Source: JAWLGW01 sp964569055 (lineage in GTDB: Bacteria > Planctomycetota > J058). From it: 55,112 nt of DNA. Positions 1 through 10,047 of this stretch are shown one piece after another (the stretch's first letter is position 1; every line of letters begins with the position of its first letter). Location of the stretch: the NCBI GenBank assembly GCA_964569055.1, contig CAZMSZ010000003.1, positions 1 to 55,112 on the forward strand, given 5' to 3'. The notes beneath the pieces are model-generated. The model searched no databases. It was not told where the DNA came from and worked only from the letters and a program-made list of their open reading frames with translations. Position numbers and translations under genes: made by a program.

Positions 1-6
1 TCCTTG

Positions 7-53
7 CTAGCCCGCAAGCTGCGCCGGCTTCGCCGGCGCCGCTTGCGGGCTAG
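7..53. terminator. Large hairpin overlapping the stop codon of the hydrolase gene
   Basis: CTAGCCCGCAAGC (7-19) is the exact reverse complement of 41-53, and inside it GCGCCGGC (21-28) pairs with GCCGGCGC (32-39) around a TTC loop. The only unpaired bases in the stem are 20 and 40. The TAG stop of the minus-strand hydrolase (52..50) lies inside the outer stem. No T-tract follows in either direction, so this is an intrinsic-terminator-like or mRNA 3'-end-protecting structure, not a textbook terminator. Confidence 0.6.
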
Positions 54-1354
54 AACGCGGGCCGCGGGAGGGCCTCGAGGTCGAGCTCGAGCGCGTGGGC
101 GTAGCTCAGCTCGGGGTCGTGCGTCTCGGCGAACGTCTCGGCCAGCGTGGTCAGGCTGCCGGCCACGCGGCCGTGGAACACGACCAGGCCGCCCACCGTC
201 ACGGTGACCGCCCGCTCCACGTCGACGAGGTCGGGGTCGAGGTAGACCGTCACGTGGCGCACGCCCTCGGCCGCGACCTCGATCCGCTGCTCGCCGGCGA
301 TCCGCGCGGTCACGCGCCCCTGGCCGCGGACGCCGCGCGCGCGCACCCAGTAGCTGCGCCCGTGGTAGTCGGCCAGCAGGGTGTGCTCGACCGTGACCGG
401 GTCGGGGTCGCGCGCGCGGTCGGCCAGCCAGGCCGCCAGCTCGGCGGTCACCGCGTCCCCGCGCAGGAAGCTGGCCAGGATGTGCGGCCCGTTCTCGACC
501 GGGCGGAAGGTCACCTCGGCGCCGAGCTCGGTCAGCTCCTCGGTGAGGCTGCGCGAGAAGCGGAACGGGACGGTGCGGTCGGCCGTGCCGTGGACCACGA
601 AGCTGGGGACCATGCGCCCGTTCGCCACCAGGGCGCGCGAGCGGCCGTCGCGCGGCGCGAAGTTCTCGAGGCGCGAGATCCCGCCGGCCAGCGGCGCGAT
701 CGCGGCGAACCGGTCGGGGTAGCGCAGGCCGAGGTTCCAGGTGCCGTAGCCGCCCATGCTGTAGCCGAGCAGCGCCACGTGGTCGGTGTCGATCGGGTAG
801 CGGCGGAGGAGCGCGTCGAGCGCCAGCAGCGGGAAGGCGTCGGGCCGGTAGCTCCACCAGTGCGGCAGCGCGCGCGCCGCGGCCATCGCGCCGATCCCGG
901 GGAGGTCCTCGCCCTGCAGCTCGTCGGGCAGGCGCTGCGCGCCCGGCGCGATCACGATCGTCCCGGGCGGCGCCACGCGGCGGGCGAACGGCACGAGCTG
1001 ATCGGCCCGCCCGCCCAGCCCGTGCCGCACGACCAGCACCCCGTAGCGCCCGTCGGCGCGCGGCGCGGCCGGGAACACCACCTCGGCGTGCGAGCGCCGC
1101 CCGTGCCCGTCCTCGAGCTCGAGCCGCTCCACCGGCTCGTCGCGCTGGGTGCGGAGCGCTGCCACCAGCGCCTCGCGCGCGGCAGCCGGCGAGAGCCCCG
1201 CCGCCTCCCACGAGGCCGCGGCGTCGCGCGGCGCGAGCTGCCCGTCGAGCAGCGCCCCGGCGGTGACCTGGGCCTCCGCGCCAGGGTCGGCAGCGGCGGG
1301 CGCGGCGAGGAGGAGCGGGAGGAGGAGCGAGAGCAGGGGGCGGGGCTGGATCAT
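50..1354 (-). CDS. Secreted alpha/beta-hydrolase (esterase / prolyl-oligopeptidase-like fold)
   Basis: Residues 1-22 form a signal peptide: Leu-rich core and an AAPAAA-type cleavage site. The protein is therefore probably periplasmic or exported. The hydrolase core runs from about residue 80 to 310: an oxyanion-side HGLGG at 111-115, the nucleophile elbow GYSMGG with Ser199, a likely acid Asp259 in HGTADRTVP, and a likely base His291 in ENGPHI. This arrangement matches PHB-depolymerase/acetyl-esterase-like members of the superfamily. The last ~110 residues look like a beta-rich accessory domain. The ATG is preceded by GAGGA about 10 bases upstream. The substrate cannot be read from the sequence. 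It is the last gene of a minus-strand series, and its stop sits inside a hairpin. Confidence 0.85.
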   Translation of the reverse strand: MIQPRPLLSLLLPLLLAAPAAADPGAEAQVTAGALLDGQLAPRDAAASWEAAGLSPAAAREALVAALRTQRDEPVERLELEDGHGRRSHAEVVFPAAPRADGRYGVLVVRHGLGGRADQLVPFARRVAPPGTIVIAPGAQRLPDELQGEDLPGIGAMAAARALPHWWSYRPDAFPLLALDALLRRYPIDTDHVALLGYSMGGYGTWNLGLRYPDRFAAIAPLAGGISRLENFAPRDGRSRALVANGRMVPSFVVHGTADRTVPFRFSRSLTEELTELGAEVTFRPVENGPHILASFLRGDAVTAELAAWLADRARDPDPVTVEHTLLADYHGRSYWVRARGVRGQGRVTARIAGEQRIEVAAEGVRHVTVYLDPDLVDVERAVTVTVGGLVVFHGRVAGSLTTLAETFAETHDPELSYAHALELDLEALPRPAF

Positions 1355-1519
1355 GGAGGGTCCTCGGGGGAGAGGATGATCGTTTCCCGCAAGACCCGCC
1401 AGGGGGGGTGGGGCGAGGACGTGTCCGAGAAGTGTCGCAATGAGCCGTTCCGCCTCCTTGGGGGCGAGGCCGCGGGCGCACTCCTCGCGGGCAGCCTCCC
1501 GGCTCCCAATCCGCTCCGG

Positions 1520-2353
1520 CTACAGCGAGCTCGCCAGCCCCTCGCCTGGCTTGACCAGCACGACCTTGGCGTAGGCCAGCCGGAACCCCAGCCGCAGGGC
1601 GTTGCGCTCGGTGGGGATCCCGGGGCTGGAGTGGGTGCAGACCAGGGTCGCCCCGCGCTCGCGGGCGCGCTCGAGGCGGGCCACGATCAGGGCCGCCTGG
1701 AGGCCGCGGCGGCGGAAGGCGGGGAGGACCACCCCGCCGAACTGGCAGGAGATCGCGCCCGCCGTCTCCATGCCGCCCACGCCGGCGACCTCGCCGTCCA
1801 GGTGGAGCAGGAACGCGTCGTTGCGGGGGTGCGCCAGCACGCGCCGGGTGATCGCGGCGAACACCGGGTCGGGCGGGACGTCGGGCTGGAAGCCCGCCAG
1901 GGTGACCTCGACGAACCGCTCGACCGCCTCGGGGTCGTTCGGGTCGACCCGCTCGCAGGTGAGGCCCGCGGGCCAGCCGTGGGGGAGCAGGGCGCGCAGG
2001 TCCTCGCCCGGGTCGAGCGGGCGCGCGAGCACGTCCTCGAACTCGCGGAGCACGAAGCCGCGGGCGGCCAGGCCCTGCAGCAGGCTCTCGTGGGCGAAGG
2101 CGCACACCTCGAGCCGCGGCTCGACGCCGCGCTCGACGTAGAACGCGACCAGCCGCTCGAGGTCCCCCTCGCTCACCGGGCCGTGCAGGCCGAGGCCGAC
2201 GGCCTGGTTCGCCCACGAGCCGATCGCGTCGAACGTCATCCAGCCGCCCGCGATCGGCTCGGCTTCGGGGACGACCTCGGCCGTCCCGCGCGCCTGACGC
2301 CCCTCCTCGGCCCGCGCGATCTCGGGCGGGCTCCAGCCGGGCGGCCAGCTCAC
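1520..2353 (-). CDS. GNAT-family N-acetyltransferase with two GNAT-like halves
   Basis: This 277-residue protein has a C-terminal half (about 140-277) that reads as a GNAT domain: the acetyl-CoA binding motif A is in VLPAFRRRGLQAALIV and a C-terminal strand-helix-strand contains NALRLGF. The N-terminal half (NQAVGLGLHGPVSEGDLERLVAFY..RG) resembles the degenerate N-terminal GNAT domain of double-GNAT proteins. The GTG start at 2353 is chosen because it overlaps the TGA of the upstream gene in a GTGA junction (2350-2353), which implies translational coupling. The open frame continues far upstream, but that sequence is Arg-rich shadow of the neighbouring gene. The substrate is unknown. Confidence 0.8.
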   Translation of the reverse strand: MSWPPGWSPPEIARAEEGRQARGTAEVVPEAEPIAGGWMTFDAIGSWANQAVGLGLHGPVSEGDLERLVAFYVERGVEPRLEVCAFAHESLLQGLAARGFVLREFEDVLARPLDPGEDLRALLPHGWPAGLTCERVDPNDPEAVERFVEVTLAGFQPDVPPDPVFAAITRRVLAHPRNDAFLLHLDGEVAGVGGMETAGAISCQFGGVVLPAFRRRGLQAALIVARLERARERGATLVCTHSSPGIPTERNALRLGFRLAYAKVVLVKPGEGLASSL

Positions 2354-3633
2354 GGCGCGGGCGAGGCGTCCGAGGGGCCCGGCGGGCTCTCGCTCGCCGT
2401 CGCGCTCTCGGGGCTCGCCTCGGCGGGCGGGTCGGCTGGCGCGTGAGCGCTGGACGCGGGCGCCGCGGCGCCTTCGCTCCCGCCTGCTCCCGCGCTCGCC
2501 GGGTCGGCCGGCGCGGCGACCACCGTCGCCGCGGCGTCGAGCGCCTCGTCCGCCGGCGCGCTCGAGCCGGTCTCGCCGCTCGGCGCCGCGGCGTCGAGCG
2601 CCTCGTCCGCCGGCGCGCTCGGAGCGGTCTCGCCGCTCGGCGGCGCGGTCGGCTCGGCGCTCGGGCCGGCCGTGGCGGCCGCGAGCTCCAGCTTCTTGCG
2701 CGGCGCGTGGAGCCGGCCGTGGCGCCAGCGCTCGAACCGCTCCGCGCCGGTCCGTGAGCCCCTCGCGTAGAGCCACACCGCGAGGACGACGAACAGGAAC
2801 GCGCCGGCCACCCCGAACAGCAGCGGGTCGTGCATGGCGTCGCGCTGGACCAGGGGCGGCAGCCGACGCACGCGCTTGGCGATCACGTGCGGCATGGTCT
2901 TGATCCCCTCGGCGGTCTCGAACCGATACGCCTTGAGGAACGCCGCCACCAGCTCGATCGGCTCGCCCGGGTCGGGGTCGAGGTCCTTGTCGGTGACGGT
3001 GACGAAGTAGCCGCGGTAGTCGCTCGAGCGCAGCACGCCCTGCCACACCCAGGCCAGGTCGGTCCCCGTCTCGTTGGGGTAGCGCTCGAGCACGCGCTGG
3101 AACAGCGGGATCAACAGCTCGCCCTTGAGGTGGATGAACCTGCCCCGCGCGGCGTCGCGCCCCTCGGGCGACTTGAGCTGCTCGAAGGTGAACCCGCCGT
3201 GGAGCTCCGGCGCGCGCTCCAGCTCCTCGTCGCTCATGAAGTGCAGCCGGGCCACCAGCTGATAGAACGCCGGCTCCTCCACCACGTCGAGCGCGCCGTC
3301 TTGGACCTGCGCCACGATCGTCGGGTCGTAGACGAACGTGGTCACGGGCGCCGGCTGACCGCCCGTCCGAGCCGCCTGCTCCTGCTCGTGGCGCTGCAGG
3401 GTGGCCAGCGCCTTGACCGCGTCCTGCCCGGTCCGCGGCGTCATGCCGGGGTCGATCGCGGCGCGCGGGCCGGGGCTCACCTCGATCCCCTCGGGCGCCG
3501 TCCCGCCACCGGGCGTCTTCAAGCTGGTGAGCAGCCCCGCGGCCAGGCCGAACACGGCGACCATCACCACCAGCTTGGTGCGCTCGCCGCGCGACATCGC
3601 GGGGGTGCGTTCGACCCGCGGTTCGTAGCTCAT
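2350..3633 (-). CDS. Two-TM membrane protein with Ala/Pro/Ser/Glu-rich tail, function unknown
   Basis: I do not recognise the family. The 427-residue product has a hydrophobic segment near residues 20-37 (KLVVMVAVFGLAAGLLTSL) and another around 275-297 (LLFGVAGAFLFVVLAVWLYARG). Between them lies a soluble region of roughly 235 residues, predicted extracytoplasmic if the N-terminus is inside. The tail (~110 residues) is low-complexity and holds a near-exact duplication of a PSGET..SAPADEALDAAA block. The ATG has a weak GGGAAG Shine-Dalgarno sequence. Its stop overlaps the GTG of the GNAT gene, so the two are co-translated. A bitopic sensor or envelope scaffold is possible, but nothing catalytic is visible. 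Confidence 0.7.
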   Translation of the reverse strand: MSYEPRVERTPAMSRGERTKLVVMVAVFGLAAGLLTSLKTPGGGTAPEGIEVSPGPRAAIDPGMTPRTGQDAVKALATLQRHEQEQAARTGGQPAPVTTFVYDPTIVAQVQDGALDVVEEPAFYQLVARLHFMSDEELERAPELHGGFTFEQLKSPEGRDAARGRFIHLKGELLIPLFQRVLERYPNETGTDLAWVWQGVLRSSDYRGYFVTVTDKDLDPDPGEPIELVAAFLKAYRFETAEGIKTMPHVIAKRVRRLPPLVQRDAMHDPLLFGVAGAFLFVVLAVWLYARGSRTGAERFERWRHGRLHAPRKKLELAAATAGPSAEPTAPPSGETAPSAPADEALDAAAPSGETGSSAPADEALDAAATVVAAPADPASAGAGGSEGAAAPASSAHAPADPPAEASPESATASESPPGPSDASPAP

Positions 3634-3800
3634 GCGCTTCCCACCTGCGTGCTCGCCTCGGTCGTGCTCCGCCCGGATCCCCGCTCTGATCGGCCCATCC
3701 CGCCGATCACCCCGCCCGGCCGGGCGGAGTTCCCGCATTGTGCGCTGGATCACGGTGATTGCGGGAGTCGGTCCGGAGATCGCCGCGGGCGGGCCCGCGC

Positions 3801-4517
3801 TCAGCTCCGGGTCGCGAGCAGCCGCCGGGCGCGGGCGGCCTCGACCAGCCCCTCGAACAGCGCGCTCCCCGCGGGGCCCTCCAGCCCCTCGGGGTGCCAC
3901 TGCACGCCGAGCAGGAAGCGCCCGTCGGCCGCCTCGATCGCCTCGACCACCCCGTCGGCCGCCCGCGCCGAGACGACCAGCCCCTCCCCGGGCCGGCGCA
4001 CCGCCTGGTGATGCCGCGAGTTGACCTCGAGCTCGCCCCGCCCGCACAGCCGCTCGAGGAGCGTGCCCGGCGCGACCTCGATCCGGTGATCGGCTCGGTG
4101 ATCGAGCGCGCCCTCGACCTCGTCGGGGACGTCCTGCACCAGCGTCCCGCCGCAGGCCAGCGCGAGCAGCTGCTCGCCGTAGCACACCCCCAGGAAGGGG
4201 AGCCCCAGCTCGAGCACGGCCCGGATCAGCCGCTTGCCGTGGGCGAGTCGGCGCGCGTCCACCGCCACGTAGCGGGCGCAGGGGCGCTGCTCCTCGCCCC
4301 ACTCCGAGGCGTGGAAGTCGTCGCCGCCCGGGACCACCACCGCGTCCAGCCGGGCGAGCACCTCGCCCTCGACCGCGGCCCCCGAGGGCGGCAGCAGCAC
4401 GGGCGCGCCGCCCGCGCCCGCGACCTGGTCGAAGTAGGCCTCGTAGCACTTGGCGTAGCGCCGCCCGCTGGCGTTCGCCTCGAGGTCGACCTCGATCCCG
4501 ACCAGCGGCCTCGCCAC
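3801..4517 (-). CDS. Class I glutamine amidotransferase, peptidase C26 (gamma-glutamyl-GABA hydrolase-like)
   Basis: This 238-residue protein shows the hallmarks of the PuuD/C26 family: an early PLVGIEVD strand, PGGDD near residue 63, the nucleophile elbow GVCYGEQLL (Cys112) and the His-x-Glu pair in VQWHPE (His208, Glu210). The family usually has GICRGMQ/GVCYGxQ and length 230-260, so it looks complete. Members remove gamma-linked glutamate from small amides such as gamma-glutamyl-GABA; the true substrate is not determined here. The GTG at 4517 is preferred over the ATG 18 codons upstream because GGAGGGAGGG lies 3-12 bases before it. It is divergent from the HtrA gene, with under 100 bases between them. 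Confidence 0.85.
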   Translation of the reverse strand: MARPLVGIEVDLEANASGRRYAKCYEAYFDQVAGAGGAPVLLPPSGAAVEGEVLARLDAVVVPGGDDFHASEWGEEQRPCARYVAVDARRLAHGKRLIRAVLELGLPFLGVCYGEQLLALACGGTLVQDVPDEVEGALDHRADHRIEVAPGTLLERLCGRGELEVNSRHHQAVRRPGEGLVVSARAADGVVEAIEAADGRFLLGVQWHPEGLEGPAGSALFEGLVEAARARRLLATRS

Positions 4518-4612
4518 GCGCCCTCCCTCCTGCTCCTCTTCGGCCTGACTGGGGCTGGACTTGGGCCTCATCCCGGGCCAACGCCGGCCCGCGGCCGGCC
4601 GTAGAGCATGGC

Positions 4613-6127
<1,515 letters not shown>

Positions 6128-6136
6128 CGGGCTGCC

Positions 6137-6171
6137 AGGGGAGGTTGCAGCCCTCGGCTGGAGCCTCCCCT
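6137..6171 (+). terminator. Hairpin downstream of the HtrA gene
   Basis: AGGGGAGGTTGCAGCC (6137-6152) pairs with GGCTGGAGCCTCCCCT (6156-6171) at 14 of 16 positions around a 3-base CTC loop, starting 9 bases after the stop. There is no poly-T run, as is common in very GC-rich genomes. It probably separates the HtrA transcript from the downstream oxidoreductase. Confidence 0.6.
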
Positions 6172-6237
6172 CCGCCACCGCCATCACTCCTCCCGCTCGC
6201 TCCGCAGCGGCTCGCTAGCATGACCGGGAGGGGAGCC

Positions 6238-7941
6238 ATGGCGAGCAGCGGCGTGGACGTCGACGCGGTGGTGATCGGGTCCGGCGCCGGCGGCCTGGCC
6301 TGCGCGCTGGCGCTCGCGCGCGGCGGGCAGCGGGTGCTCGTGCTCGAGCAGCACTACGTCCCAGGCGGCTGGTGCCACAGCTTCACCCTGGGCGGCTACC
6401 GGTTCAGCCCCGGCGTCCACTACGTGGGCGAGCTCGGCCCCGGCGGGCGGCTGCGCGCGCTGTACGAGGGGCTCGGCGTGGCGAACGACCTCGCCTTCTT
6501 CGAGCTCGACCCGGGCGGCTACGACGTGGTCGCGATCGGCGAGAAGCGCGTCGCCTACTGCAAGGGGCGCGAGGCGCTCGAGGCGCGGCTGGCGGCCCGC
6601 TTCCCCCACGAGGCGGCGGGGATCCGCGGCTACCTCGATACGGTGCAGCGGCTCAGCGACGAGCTGGGCGCGCTCATGAAGGCCCGCACGCCGCTCGACC
6701 TGGCGCTCGCCCCGCTGCGGGCCCGGGCCGTGCTACGCCACGGGCTGGGCTCGCTCGAGCGGCTCCTCGACCGCTTCGTGCAGAACCCGGTGCTGCGGGC
6801 GGTCCTCTCGGCGCAGGCGGGCGACCACGGCCTCTCGCCGGCGAGCGCGCCCGCGGCGCTGCACGCGGCGGTGCAGGCGCACTACTTCGACGGCGGCTAC
6901 TACCCGCAGGGAGGAGGGTTCGCGATCCCGCGCGCCTTCCAGCGCGCGCTGCGCCGGCGCGGCGGCCGCGTGCAGGTGCGCAGCCGCGTGCGCGAGGTGC
7001 TGCTGGAGGGGCCGCCCTGGCGGCGGCGCGCGGTGGGGGTGCGCCTCGCCGACGGGACCGCGATCAGGGCCCGCTGGGTGATCTCGAACGCCGACCCGGC
7101 CGCGACGTTCCGCCTGCTCCCGCCCGCGGCGCTCGGGCGCGCCCTGCGCCGGCGGCTGGCGCGCACGCGCTACTCGGTCTCCGTGCTCAGCCTGTTCCTG
7201 GCGGTCGACATGGACCTGCGCGCGGCGGGCATGACCTCGGGCAACCTGTGGTGGTCGCGCACCAGCGACCTCGAGGCCCACGACGCCTACGTGCGCAAGG
7301 TGCGCGAGGGGCTGCTCCCGCTCGACGCCGAGCCGCCGGGGCTGTTCGTGACGGCGACCACGCTCAAGGACCCGAGCAAGCGCCTGGCGGGGGCGCGCGC
7401 CGGGCACCACACGCTGGAGGCGTTCTGCTTCTATCCCTACACGCCGTTCCTCCGCTGGGCGGGCCTCCCCTCGGGCGAGCGCGACCCGGAGTACGAGGCG
7501 CTCAAGGAGCGGCTGAGCGCCAGCCTGCTGCGCGCGCTCGACCGCGCGATCCCGGGGATCGCCGCGCGGGTCGTGTTCCGCGAGCTGGGCACGCCGGTCA
7601 CCAACGAGCACTACGTCGCCGCCTCGCGCGGCGCGATCTACGGGACCGAGAAGTCGCTGGCCCAGCTCGGCCCGTTCGGCTGGGGGCTGCGCACCCCGAT
7701 CGACGGGCTGTACCACTGCGGCGCGAGCACCCTCTCTCACGGCGTCGTGGGGGCGACCCTGAGCGGGGTGGCCTGCGCGCGCGCGCTCCTCGGCTGCCGC
7801 ACGCGCGACCTCCTCGGCGAGGAGGGGCAGAGCCTGCGCGTGCTCCAGGCGGAGGGCTGGCGGCCCGCGCCCGCCGAGGCGCGAGGCGGCGCGTCCGCCC
7901 CGGCGGTCGCCCCGGTTGCGTCGTCGCAGCCGAGCAACTAA
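6238..7941 (+). CDS. FAD/NAD(P)-dependent oxidoreductase, CrtI / retinol saturase / CRTISO-like
   Basis: This 567-residue protein opens with a Rossmann dinucleotide-binding motif (VIGSGAGGLACALALARGG followed by the acidic strand end VLVLEQ at residues 10-40) and a PGGWCHSF segment typical of phytoene-desaturase-like flavoproteins. A second FAD-contact region near the C-terminus reads GLYHCGAST..GVVGATLSG. The closest broad families are retinol saturase, carotenoid isomerase and CrtI. The tail (~55 residues) is Ala/Pro-rich and non-conserved. ATG 6238 is chosen because GGGAGGGGAG precedes it; an in-frame ATG at 6220 has no ribosome site. A role in terpenoid or carotenoid redox chemistry is inferred from family only. 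Confidence 0.85.
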   Translation: MASSGVDVDAVVIGSGAGGLACALALARGGQRVLVLEQHYVPGGWCHSFTLGGYRFSPGVHYVGELGPGGRLRALYEGLGVANDLAFFELDPGGYDVVAIGEKRVAYCKGREALEARLAARFPHEAAGIRGYLDTVQRLSDELGALMKARTPLDLALAPLRARAVLRHGLGSLERLLDRFVQNPVLRAVLSAQAGDHGLSPASAPAALHAAVQAHYFDGGYYPQGGGFAIPRAFQRALRRRGGRVQVRSRVREVLLEGPPWRRRAVGVRLADGTAIRARWVISNADPAATFRLLPPAALGRALRRRLARTRYSVSVLSLFLAVDMDLRAAGMTSGNLWWSRTSDLEAHDAYVRKVREGLLPLDAEPPGLFVTATTLKDPSKRLAGARAGHHTLEAFCFYPYTPFLRWAGLPSGERDPEYEALKERLSASLLRALDRAIPGIAARVVFRELGTPVTNEHYVAASRGAIYGTEKSLAQLGPFGWGLRTPIDGLYHCGASTLSHGVVGATLSGVACARALLGCRTRDLLGEEGQSLRVLQAEGWRPAPAEARGGASAPAVAPVASSQPSN

Positions 7942-7967
7942 CCTCGCGCCACCCGGAGGCTTTGGGC

Positions 7968-8426
7968 ATGCGACTGGGGACGCTCCTCACCCCTGAACAC
8001 GTGCTGGTCCTCGACGCGACCGAGCAGGTGCGCGACGTGTACGAGGCCCTGGCGCGGGTGGTCGCCGACGAGGCGGGGCTCGACCCGGCCGCGCTGACGG
8101 CGACCCTCCTCGCGTCCGACGCCGCCGGGCGGGTGGCGAACGAGTCCTCGGTCGCGTTCCCGCACGCGCGGCTCGAGGGCGTGCCGAAGGTCGCGGCGGC
8201 GGTGGCGCTGATCCGCGGCGGCGCGCCGTTCAACGCCGGCAAGCAGCGCTGCGACATCGCGTTCCTCCTGATCGGGCCGCTCGACTGCGGGTGGCAGCAC
8301 CTGGGGCTGCTGGCGCGGATCGCGCGGATCTGCCACCGGCCGGGGGTGCTGGCGCGCCTGCGCGCGTCCGCCGACGCGGCGGCGCTCCACGCCGCGCTCA
8401 AGGCCGAGGACGATCGGTGTGGCTGA
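7968..8426 (+). CDS. PTS EIIA type-2 (PtsN/EIIA-Ntr-like) regulatory protein
   Basis: This 152-residue protein matches a stand-alone EIIA mannitol/fructose-type domain. The phospho-acceptor His66 lies in the diagnostic SVAFPHAR context, followed by a strand-helix pattern ending in HLGLLARIARICHRPGVLARLRA, where family members have HLxLLAxLAxxLxxxxxxxxL. No EIIB or EIIC is nearby, so sugar transport is unlikely. EIIA-Ntr proteins act by binding partners such as K+ transporters. It is the first gene of a five-gene antiporter operon, with GGAGG 7 bases or more before the ATG, and its end overlaps the next gene by 8 bases. Confidence 0.85.
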   Translation: MRLGTLLTPEHVLVLDATEQVRDVYEALARVVADEAGLDPAALTATLLASDAAGRVANESSVAFPHARLEGVPKVAAAVALIRGGAPFNAGKQRCDIAFLLIGPLDCGWQHLGLLARIARICHRPGVLARLRASADAAALHAALKAEDDRCG

Positions 8427-8778
8427 GCAGCCGGGCGAGGTCGAGAGCTGGGTGCTGCTGGTCGTCATCCTCGACCAGCCGGCCCTGCTCGACGGCCTGC
8501 TCACCGGCTTCCTCGACATCGGCGTGCGCGGGGCGACGGTGGTCGAGTCGCGCGGCATGGGCTCGATCGTGCGCCAGGAGATGCCGATCTTCGCCGGGCT
8601 GGCGGGCCTGTTCCCCGAGAGCACCGGGAGCCGGACCGTCCTGTCCGCCTTGCCCGAGCGGCTCGTTCAGGCCGCGATCAAGGTGGTCGAGGAGGTGGTC
8701 GGCGCCCTCGACAAGCCCAACTCGGCGGTGTGCTTCACGGTGCCGATCGCCCAGTTCCGGGGGATCCGTCACTACTGA
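8419..8778 (+). CDS. PII-like regulatory protein linked to antiporters
   Basis: This 119-residue protein has a ferredoxin-like pattern: WVLLVVILDQPALLDGLLTGFLDIGVRGATVVES is a beta-strand, helix and strand like PII/CutA-type trimers. A loop region follows (RGMGSIVRQEMPIFAGL), then a second half with a helix VVEEVVGALDKPNSAVCFTVPIAQFRG. It lacks the canonical PII T-loop tyrosine region. GTG 8419 overlaps the EIIA stop codon region by 8 bases, a strong sign of co-translation. PII-like proteins usually sense nucleotides or bicarbonate and bind transporters; here the adjacent antiporters are the obvious candidates. The ligand is not visible in the sequence. Confidence 0.7.
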   Translation: MAEQPGEVESWVLLVVILDQPALLDGLLTGFLDIGVRGATVVESRGMGSIVRQEMPIFAGLAGLFPESTGSRTVLSALPERLVQAAIKVVEEVVGALDKPNSAVCFTVPIAQFRGIRHY

Positions 8779-8808
8779 GGGCCCCGCGGCTCGCGCCGGA
8801 GCGGGCGC

Positions 8809-10047
8809 GTGAGGGTGTTCCTCGTCCTGGCGCTGCTCGCGATCCTGGCGCTGCTCGCCTCGAGCCGCCGGCTGTGGGCGCTGCGGCGCGGCCCGCTCGG
8901 GGCCGTGCTGCTCACCGGCGGGTGGGCTGCCGTGGCGGTGGGCCTCCTGCTCGGCCCGCACGCGATCGGCGTGGTGGACGCCGAGGTGCGCGAGGAGGTG
9001 CGGCCGCTGGTCCACTTCGGCCTGGGCTGGGTCGGGCTGCTCCTGGGCTTCCAGGCCCACCGCTCGCTGCCGCGCGTGCTGCCGGCCGGCGCGGCGCGGC
9101 ACGCGCTGGCGGACGTGGTCGTGTCGGTGCTCGTGGTGGGCGGCGCGGCCCTGGCCGTGCTGCACACCGTCGCGCCAGCCGGCGGGTGGACGCCGTTGCT
9201 GGCGCCCGCCGCGCTGCTCGGGGTGGCGGCGATCGGCTGGCCGCCCGAGGCGCGCTCGCTGGCGGGCGACCCCGCGCGGGCGCAAGCGGCCGTGCTGCGC
9301 GTGCGCGCCGTGTCTGGCCTGGGCTCGCTGTTCGCCGTGGCGCTGTACGGCGGGCTGTTCCGCCTCAGGCTCGGCTTGCCGCCCGACGCGACCGGCTGGC
9401 AGGTGGTCGGCGGGAGCCTGCTCCTGGCCGTCGGGATCGCGGCCGCGACGGGCGTCCTGATCGACGTCATGATGCGCCTCTCGCGCCGCTCCGAGGGCGA
9501 CTTCCTGGTGGTGCTCCTGGGCAGCACCGCCTTCGGCGCCGGGGCCGCGGTCACGCTCGGGCAGTCGCCGCTGTTCGTGGGCGCGCTCACCGGCGCGGTG
9601 GTGGTCAACCTGCCGAGCGGGGTGCTCGACAAGCTCAAGCGCGCGGTGCTCGCGGCCGAGCAGCCGATCGCCATGGCGCTCCTGCTCCTGGCGGGCACGC
9701 TGGCCGACCCGCGGCTGGGCGCCGCCGAGGCGGCGCTCGCGGCCGCCCTGCTCGTGGGCCGGCTCTCCGCCAAGCTCGTGGTCGGCGTGCTCCCGATCGC
9801 CCGGGCCGCGCAGGCCGCGGGCGCGGCGAGCGGCGCGCTCTCGCTCGCGCCGCTGCGGCAGGCGCCGCTCGCGCCCGTGTTCATGACGGGCTGGCTGGCG
9901 GCGCTCGCCCCCACCGCCTCCCTCGGGCCGGGGCCCGGCAAGCTCCTCACGGTGGTGATCCTGGTGGGCCTGGGCGGCGACGTGCTCGCCCTGGCCCTGG
10001 CGCGCCGGCGAGTCCGCGGCGCGGCCAGCGGGGAGCCGGCCGCGTGA
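8809..10047 (+). CDS. Cation:proton antiporter-like membrane protein, divergent member
   Basis: This polytopic 412-residue protein has about ten hydrophobic segments and a layout like CPA2 antiporters: an early GLLLGPHAIG segment, VHFGLGWVGLLLGFQ (the region usually reading LLFxxGL) and a later STAFGAGAAVTLGQSPLFVGALTGAVVVNLP stretch. It is clearly different from the two following paralogues and shorter, so it may be a dedicated subunit or a distinct antiporter. The GTG start has GGAG 8 bases upstream; the stop overlaps the next gene's GTG as GTGA (10044-10047). Ion specificity is unknown. Confidence 0.75.
   Translation: MRVFLVLALLAILALLASSRRLWALRRGPLGAVLLTGGWAAVAVGLLLGPHAIGVVDAEVREEVRPLVHFGLGWVGLLLGFQAHRSLPRVLPAGAARHALADVVVSVLVVGGAALAVLHTVAPAGGWTPLLAPAALLGVAAIGWPPEARSLAGDPARAQAAVLRVRAVSGLGSLFAVALYGGLFRLRLGLPPDATGWQVVGGSLLLAVGIAAATGVLIDVMMRLSRRSEGDFLVVLLGSTAFGAGAAVTLGQSPLFVGALTGAVVVNLPSGVLDKLKRAVLAAEQPIAMALLLLAGTLADPRLGAAEAALAAALLVGRLSAKLVVGVLPIARAAQAAGAASGALSLAPLRQAPLAPVFMTGWLAALAPTASLGPGPGKLLTVVILVGLGGDVLALALARRRVRGAASGEPAA

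Noticed and set aside
95..2446. A 783-residue plus-strand frame over the hydrolase and GNAT genes
   Set aside because: No domain is recognisable, and both minus-strand genes beneath it have catalytic motifs and coupled starts.
2354..3046. An N-terminal extension of the GNAT protein
   Set aside because: The upstream frame is Arg-rich shadow of the overlapping membrane-protein gene; the GTGA junction at 2350-2353 gives a better start.
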